Assembly (NCBI GenBank): GCA_008973525.1
Contig: WACJ01000059.1
Span: forward strand, 248,001-312,000
Reading direction: 5' to 3'
Origin: Stenopsyche tienmushanensis
Taxonomy: Eukaryota > Arthropoda > Insecta > Trichoptera > Stenopsychidae
Length of the DNA: 64,000 nucleotides
The first letter of the stretch is position 1. The number at the start of each line of letters is the position of its first letter. Made by a program: the position numbers and the translations under genes. The notes under the pieces were generated by a model, which made no database searches, was not told the DNA's origin, and saw only the letters and a list, made by a program, of their open reading frames with translations. This document shows positions 1 to 12,079 of this stretch, one piece after another.

Positions 1-3000
1 GACGATTCCAAAACGATATAGAAGTCAACGGAAGACAATGCTTTTTTTGTTGCAAAGTGAAGCTCTTCATATGCATCTCCTCGAGGCCGTCTATTTAATG
101 TTCGTTAAAATCGTATAAGCATAGTAGTTAAGAGTAGTTAAATATGGTTAGGCCGCAAAAAAGTGTTAGTCAAATTGTATTAGCCAGGGATAATTATATT
201 CGAACTAAGTATTCAAACTCTGAGTATTTGAACTTCGGTGTTTAGTGCCGATCGGGCACAATCAAACAATATTTAATTGGCCAGACTGGGAGCAAACTGG
301 AAAAAATAGACATAGCTGGAAAAAATTAGTGAAAGTCAGGTATCAAGTAATATCAACTAGTCAGGTCCATATCAATAAAATCAAATGGTTCCATAGTCAG
401 GATTGTGGTATAGGAGTAGTCGAAAGAGACCTTTGGCGGTCGAACCGTGCGCCTAGTTGTGTAAGATTGTCTTCTCATCTTAGTGTTCTTCCTTTCATGT
501 GACAATATAAAGTAGATGTGTGCCAGTATTTGTTAATTCACTTACCTTGGAAGTTTTTTATGGCTCTTTTTTTTAATCTTACTTGCGTTATTATCCTTGT
601 TGCAGTTCATTTCAAGTGAAACTACATATACATTTATATTAATTAGAAAAATTATCTATCATGATCGTGTATAATGTAATCAACAGATAATTTCAAAAAT
701 TTGATCTGTTCTGCTGAATGTCAAGCAGATGAAATATATTATGTATTCTATATGTATTTTGGTTAGTCAATTATAATACTTAAGCAAAGAATATTTGTTT
801 CCATTCCTATATATAGATTAATAGGAGAAAATCAAGTGGATTTTCAATTTTTACTGACGATACGAATGAACAGCTGCTAAATTCCATGGCTCTATATTTT
901 CTTGCGGCCATTTCAGTAGATGTGCATTTTGAAATTTCTACAAAATGAAATATTGGAGTAAAATTCAATCTGTTGAAAGCTACGAATTTCCACATTTCAG
1001 CAGGAACTGATCACAAATACGTGAGGTAAAAACGGCCAAAAGACCAAAGTTCAAACCTTGTTTCCAATTTACCATCTGCGAAGGAGTTCTCTTTGTTTTT
1101 CAGAAGATAAATGCCGTGGTGTTTTCTTGAAAATAGATCTCACATTTTTTTACAAACCTCCATTATCCTTCGGGGTAAAAAATCCCATAACGCAATGACG
1201 CATTGGACGCCTTTCACAAGCACTGTGAATGGATGAATGGCCTACTTCTTAAACAAATGGCATCAGATGCTTTCAGGTCATCACTCAATCATTTCACATC
1301 GCATTGGCTCGGCGTGGGAAACAGCACTGAGGGTTGCTGTCTTTTTATTTGCAGAAGCGATATCTGATACCGACGAGGGTTGGAATGATTTAATACGTAA
1401 AAACATACAATATAATTTTCATCCTCAACAATTTCATAAACACTAAACAAGTTCAATAATCATCATGCGGTTGTTCCTCAAAATAGATTATATTTATATG
1501 AAAATTTATAAGCTTTGAAAATGAATTAGGTCAATTGTGATATAAACTGGAAAAGCAATCAGCTTAAATCTACCGAGCTAATGGAAGCAATTTTTTAATA
1601 TGACGATTTGATTCGCTTCATTCTCCAATCGATGGTAGTATAAATATACAGTTTTCCCCACCCTAATCGATATAATAAAATTTAAATGAAATCTTCCCTT
1701 ATTTGATGATTCAATATATTTTTAGGGGAAATTTTACGATTATGTATATATGTATGAAATTACTTGTAATAATATAGAAGCCGAGTCTCCTCAGAGCGTT
1801 CACAGCCAAATTTAGTAATTAAAATAGCATTAGCGTAAAAGTTAACTGTTATAACATTTGTTAATTAAAACCCGCTTTGCGTTTCGTAAGCTTGCAACAT
1901 TATTTTCCTCAAAATTCCTATGAAATTTCCCAAAGTGACATATCAAGGAAGAGAATATAATAATCCCTTATTTTAATGCGGACAATACGCTTACGTAACA
2001 TATTTTAGAATTACAATTGAAATGTCTGCATCTCTTGGAGGTGAAATATTTGATTATGTGCGAAATTATAAATTTGAACAAATTTTAAATATTTTTGCAA
2101 ACATTTTTAATATTAATTATAAACAATAAATATTGTATTTAATTTTTTTAAATCATATTTATTACCTTGATAATATTTTTATTCCTTAAAAATGTACGAT
2201 TTGCAGGTGTAAATAATATAGTTTGCGCCCCCTATAATTCATAAGGTTTGAAAATTTGCTAAATATTTTTTAAAAGTTTCGCCGTATTTTCATAGATGGC
2301 GTTACAAAATATTACTTGTATATCAAATTACATGATTAAATTATTGAAATTGTTTGTAAATGATTTTAAATTATTTAAATTAATGCAAATTAATTCAAAA
2401 GTCTATCGGAAATTTCGAAGGAGAGATTTATTTTATTAGGTCGAAATTTTGCGTTCCTTGAAAATAACTCTGCATTGCGACCACAAATCATATCGAAGCA
2501 ATTTTATGGCATTTAAATTACCATTGACCTTTGCGGAACATGTACCGAAGAAAATAAAGAAGAGCAGACAAATAAACACACACGCAAACACGCCACGATT
2601 TCCTACGTGACCTATGAATAAATAAATAGCCTTTTATACAACAATAAAAATAAACCTTAGATACATGTGAAAGACCGTATAATGAGGCTTCGATGGAAAA
2701 AATAGTCACGCTTATACGTCGAAATTCACAAATACCGCATATTAATGACATCATGCTTCGTTACAGAGTGATTATTGAAAATTCTCGGTACTACAGTAAA
2801 ATAGTGGACAGTCATTGTTTATTGAAATGGATTACAAATTTAAGCTCCTGGATTATTGCTATACAATATTGGGCTAAAATTCATGTTGTAGAAAATAAGC
2901 ATCATATCAATCTATTTGGGATTTCTTAATATAACACTATTTTCACATTTGGATGTTCTGAATATGGATGATTGAACGGTTGTAACTTGCATTTGTGTTA

Positions 3001-3042
3001 ATTATAGCTTTTTTTTACGCATTCGCATTAAAAAGTTTTGTC
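1..3042. other. AT-rich non-coding stretch, no gene recognised
   Basis: No open frame reaches 90 codons and none has recognisable protein character. Two slightly GC-richer patches (about 240-480 and 1000-1400) stand out from a background of A/T runs. The sequence from 2030 to 2400 is especially AT-rich. I see no RNA gene, splice-bounded exon or transposon end here. It is most simply upstream or intergenic DNA of the gene that starts at 11905. Confidence 0.5.
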
Positions 3043-3329
3043 CTCTATAGCAGTGCTCCGCAACGTTTTTTCACCTACGGCACACCAAAGCTCTTCTTTA
3101 AATTTCGCACACCAAAAGCCAAAAATAATATATATTGATTTATTTATTTTTAAACAGCTCTCCCCATAGTACATAAAAAAGACTTTAAAAGGGCCTAAAT
3201 ATTTTATACAATTTTACAATAATTTTTTTTTTTTATTTCCTATGTACACATACACAAAAACTAGACTATATTTACTTTTGTGCAATCTTAATAATTATTA
3301 TAAAATAATGACCAATTACTGTGATACCT

Positions 3330-3790
3330 GCGCTTTTTTCGATTCAAATTTTTCAGCCAAATTTCTAATCAGTGTTCCTTAAATATCGCTTGACATGTCG
3401 TGAATAAGTCTTTTAACAGTATCGGCAGACAACAAAACTTTATTTACTTCCTTAACATCATTGGGCTCAAGCATAAGTCGAAAAACTTCCTTGCATACTG
3501 GTTTAATAAGTGTTTCGCCGATAGTATGTGATTTTTTCTAACGTGCAATTAATTTTGCAACATGGTAGCTAGCTTCTAAGGCCTTTTCAGAAACCGTAAA
3601 GGCCGAATTCATAAATTGTTTCTGTTTTTAATTTGGTTCTAAACGCCTTTGAAAATATTGTTTATCCTTTTTGACGCAATTCAAACTGGGATGGTTTGAA
3701 TTTAGATGGCGATTTAATTTATTGGGTGCCATTGCTTCGTTTGATAGCTGTTCGCTGCAAATAATGCATTGTGGCTTTGAAGCTGTTTCA
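3330..3790 (-). pseudogene. hAT transposase relic, BED-finger type (ZBED5/SCAND3/GTF2IRD2-like)
   Basis: Read on the minus strand, about 3775-3700 gives a BED zinc-finger end: a CIIC pair, then the spaced histidines of NRHLNSNHP. Around 3600-3520 it reads FTVSEKALEASYHVAKLIA, followed by a SHTIGETLIKPVCKE block and an SADTVKRLIHDMSSDI block near 3420-3380. These are the N-terminal landmarks of the domesticated and transposon-borne hAT transposases found in many animals. The frame is interrupted by stops and shifts (for example after PNCVKK and in front of KKSHTIGE), and the catalytic RNase-H-like domain and C-terminal dimerisation domain are absent. The relic lies inside the terminal inverted repeats at 3051 and 5089 and belongs to that element. 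Confidence 0.8.
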
Positions 3791-3929
3791 TCACCACATC
3801 ACGAGAATCCATATCGAATGTAGTCTTTGTTGTGCTTTAATTTCACAGTCTTCTTTGGCATTTTTGCAATGCTTGTGCTGGGTTCTTCTGTATGTAAATA
3901 CGAATCTTTTCCACGTAAAATTGTATCCA

Positions 3930-4300
3930 TTGTAACGTGGGCGAGAGCCCTCAGCTGAATACCAGGGCCCAGTTATCTTCGTCATGCTTCTGTCGACCAG
4001 TCCCAGTTACCTTCGTTCGTAGAGCTTCTGACGACCCGCGGCTGCCGCGTCCCTCGTAACATCGGCGAGAAGGACTCCACAGGGTGGTGGTGTTGGATTT
4101 CAAAGACGATTTTTTCTCCACAGTATGCTTATTTGTTCCACTTTGAACAGACTGCGGCTGCGAGGCGTGGAATACTCAAACTCGAGCTCAGAAGTGAGTC
4201 TAAATTCAAGCTTTCAAGGAGAGGACTTCGCAGACAGAACTCAGAGTAGCCTTAGTTATACCATATTTAAAGAAGTGTAAAATTAAATATTAATCACATG
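3930..4300. repeat. GC-rich insert with imperfect tandem duplication, possible LTR-like piece
   Basis: A GC-rich block begins with TGTAACGTGGGCGAG at about 3932, inside the hAT element. Two adjacent imperfect copies of about 36 bp share CAGTTAyCTTCGT and GCTTCTGwCGACC (about 3970-4005 and 4006-4045). The TGTAAC start and the later AT-rich stretch with TTAGTTATA resemble an insect LTR, but I could not identify a matching CA-ending boundary or a target duplication. An LTR origin is therefore only a suggestion. Confidence 0.35.
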
Positions 4301-4525
4301 AAGAACGCATAATCATACAAAATTCATTAACATAACTAATAGTAATGAATGGTAACTACTGTCGCAAGACGAGTGACGTAGCACGGTAACACGACTAAAG
4401 TAGGCTGATCGGTTGGTAATTTGTGGGATCGTTGCTATCCTTGCCTAGTTTTAGCAAAGGAATTACTGGTTTTGGCAAAGAAAATTGCTGGGAAATACCT
4501 CATATTTAGGCACGCATAAAATATT

Positions 4526-4990
4526 TTAGTTATATGAATGGCAGATTTTTTTATTATCGATTGTGTCAAAACCCAGGGACTTTTTGTTTTTTAGTTTTCT
4601 AATGATTTTTGTTATTTCTAAAGGAGTTACCGATTTAATTTTGTGCATGTCATTATCTGAGCTTTCACGTAAATCCCTAATTGATTTGTTAACAGCTTTC
4701 TTTGTTTTGCTGTCGCTCATATTTTCGAAAATCTTGTGATTTAGGCACAAGGTTTCTGTAAGCATGTTTGTCTTTTCTACATCGTTTTCGGCTATCTTAT
4801 CGTTTCTAACCAAAATAGGAATTCCCATGCCTCTGTTTTTGTGTGATTTGACGGTTTTTAAAAGTGATCCAATCTGAATTCTATTGATTCTGTCAGCACA
4901 ATGACAGATGAATCCCGGAATAGAAATATTAATGTCTGGTTTTAGGTGTCTGGCGACATAAATAGGTGACAGGCGCTGGAGAACTATTGA
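4526..4990 (-). pseudogene. Non-LTR retrotransposon reverse-transcriptase fragment (Jockey-like)
   Basis: The minus-strand frame at 4828-4526 has the character of the linker just before the fingers of a LINE reverse transcriptase: a variable acidic part with TNMLTETLCLNHKIFE, then VTPLEITKIIRKLKNKKSLGFD, which corresponds to the family pattern of a TP/TxxEV-like segment followed by LKNKKAPGxD. The usual A-P-G is S-L-G here. Sequence to about 4990 continues the same strand in a broken frame. No palm motifs (for example YADD/FADD) follow, so this is a short dead fragment. It sits within the hAT element and therefore inserted into it or was captured by it. Confidence 0.6.
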
Positions 4991-5097
4991 AAAATATTTT
5001 AATTATAATATTGTCTTATTTGACCGCGGCACACCTGTATCGGCCCACGGCACACCAGTGTGCCGCGGCACACCGGTTGCGGAGCACTGCTCTATAG

Positions 5098-7155
5098 AAT
5101 AATGAGAGATAGGTTCCATTATTTTTGAAAATCGCATTACTTCAAAATCGCATAAAAATAGATCCAAGTGTATATAAGTTTCTGTCTGATTAAAATTGGA
5201 ATTTATGCTGTTTATGAACATTTCTTTTCGAGGCTGGTAAAGGAGCTTATGAATTCCGTTCAATATTCCATCATAGATTTTCGTCAACAATGTTGCTGAT
5301 CAACCGTCTATGTAACACGTCTACATCTACGTGTAAGTAATCTTAATCTCAAAAAAATTATCTTATTAAATGAACATATATTTTAAGCTAATCAAAAATC
5401 GGATAATTATGTTCAACATCTACATATGAAACTCCTGCTGCTTTTGTCATTTCTATGATTGATTTTCGTCTATAACACTTAAATTTGAAAAAAATAGGTA
5501 CTTTCAGGATTATTTAATAATGACATAGAGTATGTAAGGTAAAAATTATCCGTGTATCGGCTGACTTGTAAATTACTTTGATTTATAATAATTACTCTTG
5601 CTATATTATCAATATGGGTGTATTTAAATGATAATTTACTTCGTTTTAAAATCTACCCCTAAGACGTTTTCCAACATTTTTTTATAAATTCTTTAATAGG
5701 CAAGCAATAATAAGCCACATATACATGACATTGAGAGACACTCAGTTTCTCGTGTCAAACGCCGAGGAAACGTCAAACTCGGTATTAGATAAATTCCTTT
5801 TTATCGTTCCCGTTTTGTTCGTCTGTTTCTCCCACATCCTTTCCTCCCATACTGTCCGCCCCGGGTGCACACGCACCTATAAAGCCTTATAATATGTAAG
5901 AAAAGACAGGCCTCGCAGAAACGTGAGGAATTTCAATTTGAGAAAGCACAGAACACGCGTGTTTCTTAGCGGCGCGAAAGCCTTAGCGGAAAGAATACGA
6001 TATACTTAACGTTGCCACGGTGACCATTATTTCTTGTAAATTAATGCGATTCATGCGAGTCAAAATATACGAAAGGCGAATGCGATTCATGGGTTTCCTA
6101 TTCAATATACCTTCAACAATGCTACATTACATCAAGTTGGTATACGCCCGATTGAAAACCTCTAAAGACCCCTTTTATGATAATAAATTCATAAGAATAT
6201 TCATATTATAATAGACTAAATGCCGGTATAATGGATAAATTCTCGGATTCTTATTGTAATGATTGTGTTCAAATTCAGATATCGGATATAATTTTTAGCT
6301 TGAAAAATTATCATGAAAGAAATTTAGCCTCTGATATTGTTGTTATCAACCTGGGCAAATAGGAAATGATTTCATTGTGCTGATTTCAATTCAATACATA
6401 TATTTATTATTTTCTAATAGGATTGTCTTCTTAATTCATAACAATTTTTTGATATATATTAAGAATTGAATTCAAATTCAAAAATTGAAATATATTCCAA
6501 ATCAATAATAATAGATTTGACAGATATATAGATATAGTCTTAGAAGGATAATTAGAAAGGCTTTTCATCTGGTCTTATTTTATAATATCAATACATATAA
6601 AATGTTAAGGTATTATGGGTTAGGTTGGGTTAATTCATATTTAATCAATACCAAGAAAAGATCGAAGATTGATCTTTTATAATGATAATTTTATTCCAAA
6701 ATTTTCGACGAATTATTTTGCAGTTTAAATTGGATAAATATGATTTTGGACGGTTATTCATATCTTAATTTCCTATTATACACGTGGAAGGTAATGAGAA
6801 AAACCACAGGATAAATCATATCATATGGAGATTGTCAACATATGATAACGATAATGATAATGATTATGGCATACTAAGAAAGGGAATTAAAGCTTAAATT
6901 TTATTTTTTAAAAAATGAACATCTTACTGAATGATAGCTTGATTCATAAGGAATTAAAATCATTCATAAAATATTGCGGATTATGATCGTTAATAATTAC
7001 TTCGTTATACCACAGATTTGAAGCGGTCTAATATTATTTATAATATGATGAAAGTTACTTTAATATTTTTCATAAATGGTGAAAATTTATAATGAAAAAT
7101 AAACGTTTTATTACAGTAGAATTCAAGCATTCCATTTGAAGAAGAAAGCTTCCCT
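5098..7155. other. Non-coding stretch with a GC-richer island (about 5740-6060)
   Basis: Most of this stretch is AT-rich and has no credible frame. The patch at about 5740-6060 is clearly different: it has CpG-containing words, a pyrimidine run near 5820-5860, a TATAAAG-like word at 5879, and closely spaced direct and inverted words. It could be a conserved non-coding element or promoter, but nothing directly proves function. A short GATAAT-type triplet repeat occurs near 6843-6865. Confidence 0.35.
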
Positions 7156-7746
7156 TTATTTTAAAGATTGATAGGTGAATTGTTGGTCGCGTCGAGCGTC
7201 ACTGGATTCTTTTGCCTCTGGGAGCAGGATTTCAATCGTGTCGAATCGCGGAGCTGAAATCGGAAAATCATCGAATCGGAAACTTGCGGTTATACGATAT
7301 TGCACCCCAAACAGTGTTCTACAATTTGAGGCCCTGATGTGCCGTGGAGATTCCAAAATGAGGATAGACAGAGCGGACAGAAAATCAATGGAACTCCTCT
7401 CCTTTGTCAACGAATGTCTAATTGATTCAAATCGGATCCATCGCTCCTCGGAACGCTTCGAAGGAAGCGATTTAAAAGAAAAGGGATATTCAAGAAATTT
7501 TCCAATTATCGGAAAACCGAGACTCGCTTCCCGATTTTTTCGAGTCATTAGTTCGCAATTTGGGTGTGTACACTCGCAAAGGTCACGCAGAAAGATAGAG
7601 CCATTATTATCTCCTTTCTTTCGCTTCTGTTTTACGACGGCAGAAATTGAAATTTCATTCGGGTAACAAGAAGATTTCTTAATTGTGATGAATATTTTTT
7701 TGCGAGCACCGATCTGAATTCGCGAAATTAAAACGCAGATAGGCAA
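7156..7746. other. GC-richer segment open on both strands, unknown nature
   Basis: The minus strand is open for 196 codons (7746-7156) and the plus strand for 163 codons (7175-7666), the longest frames in the window outside the LINE. Neither translation resembles a family I know, and neither shows a signal peptide, membrane segment or repeat. The segment is enriched in words such as TCGGAA, CGAATC and GATTC, which are poor in stop codons on both strands, so base composition may explain the open frames. I cannot tell a real single-exon gene, a decayed gene and a non-coding conserved element apart. Confidence 0.3.
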
Positions 7747-10700
7747 ACATTAATACAGGAACTCATTACAACCTAATTAGATTCCAATTATAAAGGCGGA
7801 TGAAAACTGACCTGCAGTGATTTGTATGAATAGCGGGAGTTTTCTTGGGCGATAGATCATCGCGTTGGTGTTGGTAATAAATACAGGCTTAGTTAGAGGA
7901 ATATCTTCATCACTAATCTGGGTCGTTCCTTCCTCCTCATTCATCACGTGGCAGTGAATGAACGCTGGTGCTCCAGCTCCATTTCCATTTTACATATTTT
8001 CCAATTATACCATTTTCCTGTTCGGGGTGGCTATTAAGTAGAACACTGGTGCCTGTGTCGAATCCCTACCCGGCCCTCTGTGGGTCTAAATAACAACGCG
8101 TTTCCAATATGCATCCACAGTCAAATCCGCAACATTTACCAAGGAACTCACGTATTTTAGTATTTTTTTAAAATAAATTTTTAAATATTACATTATTTGA
8201 TTAATTACAGTCCAATGAAATTCGTCGAAGCAGAGATATATGTTAGAAGGAGCTCGTAACATTGTGCCCAAAGTATAAAATCATGCATCATGCTAAATAG
8301 CTATCCAAAAATATGCATATTAATGGATATTGATCTCTAAAATGAATCTAAGAAATTTATGAAAATTTTGATATATAAATAAATAAATAGATAGTTACCA
8401 TCTATGATCATAATTATGACTTAATAAACAAATTCAGTATTTTTTATGTTCTAATATATCTGCTAGATATGCTAATCTTTTCAGCCATGCTTTTTTGATA
8501 ATTTTTACCAACGTCTCTCTTGCATTTCCAGGAACAACTCGATTTCATCTTTCAATTCAGACACGATTCACAACACTTCCTTTCGACAAGCAGCATACTG
8601 CAGAGTAGAAAAGAATATCATCGTGATCAGAATCCATGTCTTCGCATAGTTTTTTAAACAGATGGGTGTTATAAGCTCCAGATTTGATGTAATTTACGAT
8701 TTTTATCAATAAATGAAGTACCTCTAGCAGAGGAGTTAGAAGAGTCTTACTAAAGAGGACATACCCGTTATCTTCTTCTTATTCTTTTACATTTTTCTGA
8801 AAGCTCGATTTTGACCCATTTTGAAGAAATTACGGGATATTGTGTGCTATCGACAGTGTTTATTTATTTAAATACAAGCTTCATACACGCTACGACGGTC
8901 CTGATAGATAAGTGGGTTTGTATGACGATAAGTGGCGGACAAGCAAATATAGCATCTACGATTATGATGATTTTAAATTAGCTCACTATTCAAAGAGTTA
9001 AGAAGTAATCTACTCCTAATGTAACAAAATAATTATTGAATCGCTTATGAATCTAACAAAAAAAAGTTGTAAGCATAGCCATAAATTATTAAATATTGAA
9101 TATCGTGATGAAATCCGATCGGGAAATTTTCCTATAAAATTCAATTTGTACAGTACTTTTAGTGCGTCGCACCTATAGAGAATATCGAGTGCAATGGACA
9201 CGAAAATATATTGAACCTGTGACACGACGCCACTGGCAAATATTTTGCGTACAGACACTCAAAGCGGAGCGCTCATACGTGTTGGGAGATGTTGCTAAAT
9301 TATTATGATACCTCACCACTTCCGCTTCCGTTTCGCAACCCTCCGGTGAGCCCCTCGCATAGCACACCCGTAAACATTTCATTAGCTATATTTTCAATCC
9401 TCCTCTCTCATTTTCATATACCGATGGTCTGTTATTATCATTCGTGAGCATGGGACACCGACGTACCCCCTTATGGCCACCCGTGTCGGAAACGTGAGTG
9501 CGGCGCAAAAGGATTCGCTGGTTTGCACACGCAAAAAATGCAAAAATCCACGGGAAAAATGATTTTTTCCGCGAAAATTTTCATCAGAAGCTTGTCGATA
9601 CTTTCGCCCGTCTGCGCTGATAGAAAACATTGTTTTTGGTCGACTGGAATGTGCTCTTTTGGTGCTTTTTTGGGGAGCCCAACGTTGAAAATTCGCTAAG
9701 TTCAACACCCTTTTTTCTGTCCCGTTCATGCTTTCGTTGGCCTTTTCTATTTTAGTACGTATATAATTCAATCACGTCAATGTTTCCGGTGTCTTTCCTC
9801 CTCTCATTTCCTTTCAATATACGCCATATATATTTACTTTGTCAATTCTTTTGTATTCCTCGCAGATGATTGTATCTCAATACATTTTTTTTTGCAGAAG
9901 ACGTTAACGCATTATATTTATATTTGATACAACGCAAACTGTATTTTGATTCCATTGGAAATTCATTTAATATTTTATTTTAATGTACGATCTTCAACAA
10001 TAACTCTGAGATTGTTACATAATATTAACGATTATTATTAGCTTTTTAATGGAAGAAATCATATTAATCATACAAATTTAATACAAATTTATTACTTTCA
10101 ATTGCAGATACATCTTGAAAATAATAATCATGTATTAAAAATAGGGAAAATTGTTACTTATTACCTTTGTTAAAAATAAAATAAAAAATTAAATACCCTA
10201 TTTCCTTGAAGACAGTACTTTTCTTTTTAAAACTATATAAATTCAAGCCATCAAATTGACTTAAGCACGAGAAATTTTCAGCAATGCCCTAAATGTGACT
10301 TTGAATTTAAAGTACAGCTCGGACGGCATATAAACTTTTTAGGTTGTTCTTCAGACGTCTGTGATCGATTGGCTTACAGGATAACTTATTTTTTTTAAAG
10401 AATAGACTTGACCGATGCTGGAAAACAATCCAGACGAAGATCATGTATACCATCTGAAAACTTAGAACTTAATAAAATTTAAGTGGAACGAAATTTTTTA
10501 GAAAACCCATTGCAAACTTTTTAAATTTAAGACATAATTCAACAAAGATACAAATGAATATATTTGATTTGCTAAGTGAATTTATTTAGTTTTAATGATG
10601 TTTGGCACCAATACTAATAAATTATGGAAATATCCATAATGAACTAGATTCAAAATATGTAGAACACACAATTATTTAATTTTCGTCAAATAATTCTATG

Positions 10701-11855
10701 TGTCCTAATCAAAAATTCATATTGAAGTGTAAACACATGAAATCGATTTGCATTTATAATCATGCCAATCTATTAATTCTAATAATGAATTTGGTTTAAA
10801 TGTCTGTTAATATTTTTTCTTTGTCTGATGGTTCGTTTCTATTGGTGTTATTATAGCTCAGATGCTCTATTATTCCTATGTCAACAAGGGTGGAAAAAAT
10901 GTATCGATTGTCTTTCATTAAACATTTCCATCGTTTATTTGCCTTCCGTTTCGAGTTTCCTCACGTTTCCACAGCCCTTCTATTGTGCAGTTCAAACATT
11001 ATGATCGTCTGCAAAATGCGAAACCATTGCAACTGTTGAGGAGGTATATAAATACGTGTCGAAACACTAATCCTTCGGATAGCGTCTCTCGGCTGCTGGA
11101 CTTTGAGGGGATGTAAAATCCTTTTGATGGCTAATTTCATCGCAAGCACCATAATATTCTATGAAAACATGCTTTAGATCATAGTTTCTATTTATTAAGA
11201 TTATTATTATTTGTAAGTAAATTTAATAAAAATTTAGCTAAATTCAGAGATATTTTTGTATATAAACCAAAATTTAGACTGAAAGGTGATATAATGACAA
11301 ATTGACTTAAAAAAATGGATTTTAAAATCCAGTTAAAAATATTTGGACATTTTTTACGATTGATTTTTGTGTTTTTGTGGAAACGCTCAACAAATAAAAC
11401 ACTGGGGAGTGTTTTCTAATAGCAGGATTGAATAAACACATCTAAAATTACATATATCTTATCTAGAATATTTTATTAAATGTACATACATTGCTATGAT
11501 TTATTTCTCCAAAAATAAATAAGTTGACATTTTTTAATTATATAATTTAAAATATTTGATAAAGACTTAAAAACATTTTTCAGTTGAGAAATAAGCAAAG
11601 TTGCTTAAAAATATTAAAAATGCAAAATTATTGTATAAAATAGCATTAATAAAATTGAATATTATTTTCTGATATTGTTTAGTCGTTTTTGTATCCGTGG
11701 GAACGCTTGAATAATAAAAAAATAATATATGTCATAGAAAGTGTAATATTGTTTTCATAATTGATTATTCGATATCTGATCAAAAAAGAAAATAAAGATG
11801 GAAATAATTTATCCAACTGCCAAATTATTAAAAATATTTTTTATATTATTTTCAG
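7747..11855. other. Upstream non-coding region with islands near 7790-8130 and 9150-9790
   Basis: Two GC-richer islands interrupt AT-rich DNA. The first includes GTCGAATCC at about 8058, a match to the core of a Pol III B box, but no convincing tRNA fold surrounds it. The second (about 9150-9790) contains a 125-codon minus-strand frame (9771-9394) with no recognisable homology. From 9800 to 11800 the DNA is AT-rich with nothing identifiable except a GC-richer patch near 10920-11150. As the next feature is the acceptor of a coding exon, at least one 5' non-coding exon and the promoter should lie in or before this region, but I could not locate them. Confidence 0.4.
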
Positions 11856-12079
11856 ATCTATAGATGGGATATAAAATGAAAAACTGAAGACGTTGTTCGT
11901 AACGATGGACCCCGAAGTGCTCGGCAGGAATGGGAGAAGATCTCGAGCTGGGTCTCAAGGTGGTGGTCAAGGGAGTCGTCGTCGAGAATGGCGCGGAAGC
12001 AGCTCTGAGGATGAGGCCCCCAGAATGGATCCTCACGTATTTGCTTCCCTACTAGCGCAGGCTCACCAACAATACACAG
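11856..12079 (+). CDS. Host gene, first coding exon (candidate teneurin N-terminus)
   Basis: An acceptor TTATTTTCAG ends at 11855. The downstream frame has a stop (TAA at 11872) before the ATG at 11905, so that ATG is the likely start and 11856-11904 would be 5' UTR. Coding runs 11905-12079 (58 codons plus one base) to the donor G|GTATTT, leaving phase 1. The peptide begins MDPEVLGRNGRRSRAG, is rich in Arg, Gly and Ser, passes through an acidic SSSEDEAP patch, and ends with MDPHVFASLLAQAHQQYT. There is no signal peptide, which fits a cytosolic protein or the intracellular N-terminus of a type II membrane protein. The frame joins without a shift to the exon at 23886. The teneurin assignment rests on the later exon at 27110. 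The start and exon are fairly secure, the family less so. Confidence 0.7.

Larger units (their letters stand above)
3043..5097 (-). mobile_element. hAT-superfamily DNA transposon, degenerate, with 8-bp target duplication
   Basis: The octamer CTCTATAG occurs at 3043-3050 and 5090-5097, exactly outside inverted ends that read CAGTGCTCCGCAAC from both sides (3051 inward, 5089 inward). An 8-bp duplication and CAGTG-type ends are the hallmark of hAT elements. The body is 2039 bp. Just inside both ends lie repeated GGCACACC/GGTGTGCC motifs (around 3080-3110 and 5030-5075), which look like subterminal transposase binding sites. The minus strand carries a broken transposase (3330-3790), and unrelated pieces (3930-4300 and 4526-4990) appear to be later insertions. 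With its stops and its missing catalytic region the element cannot be autonomous. Confidence 0.9.

Noticed and set aside
8030..8100. Possible tRNA or SINE near a GTCGAATCC word
   Set aside because: Only the B-box core matches; no A box at a proper distance and no cloverleaf could be drawn.
9394..9771. 125-codon minus-strand frame
   Set aside because: It has no family resemblance or domain; the surrounding GC-richer island explains its length about as well as coding does.
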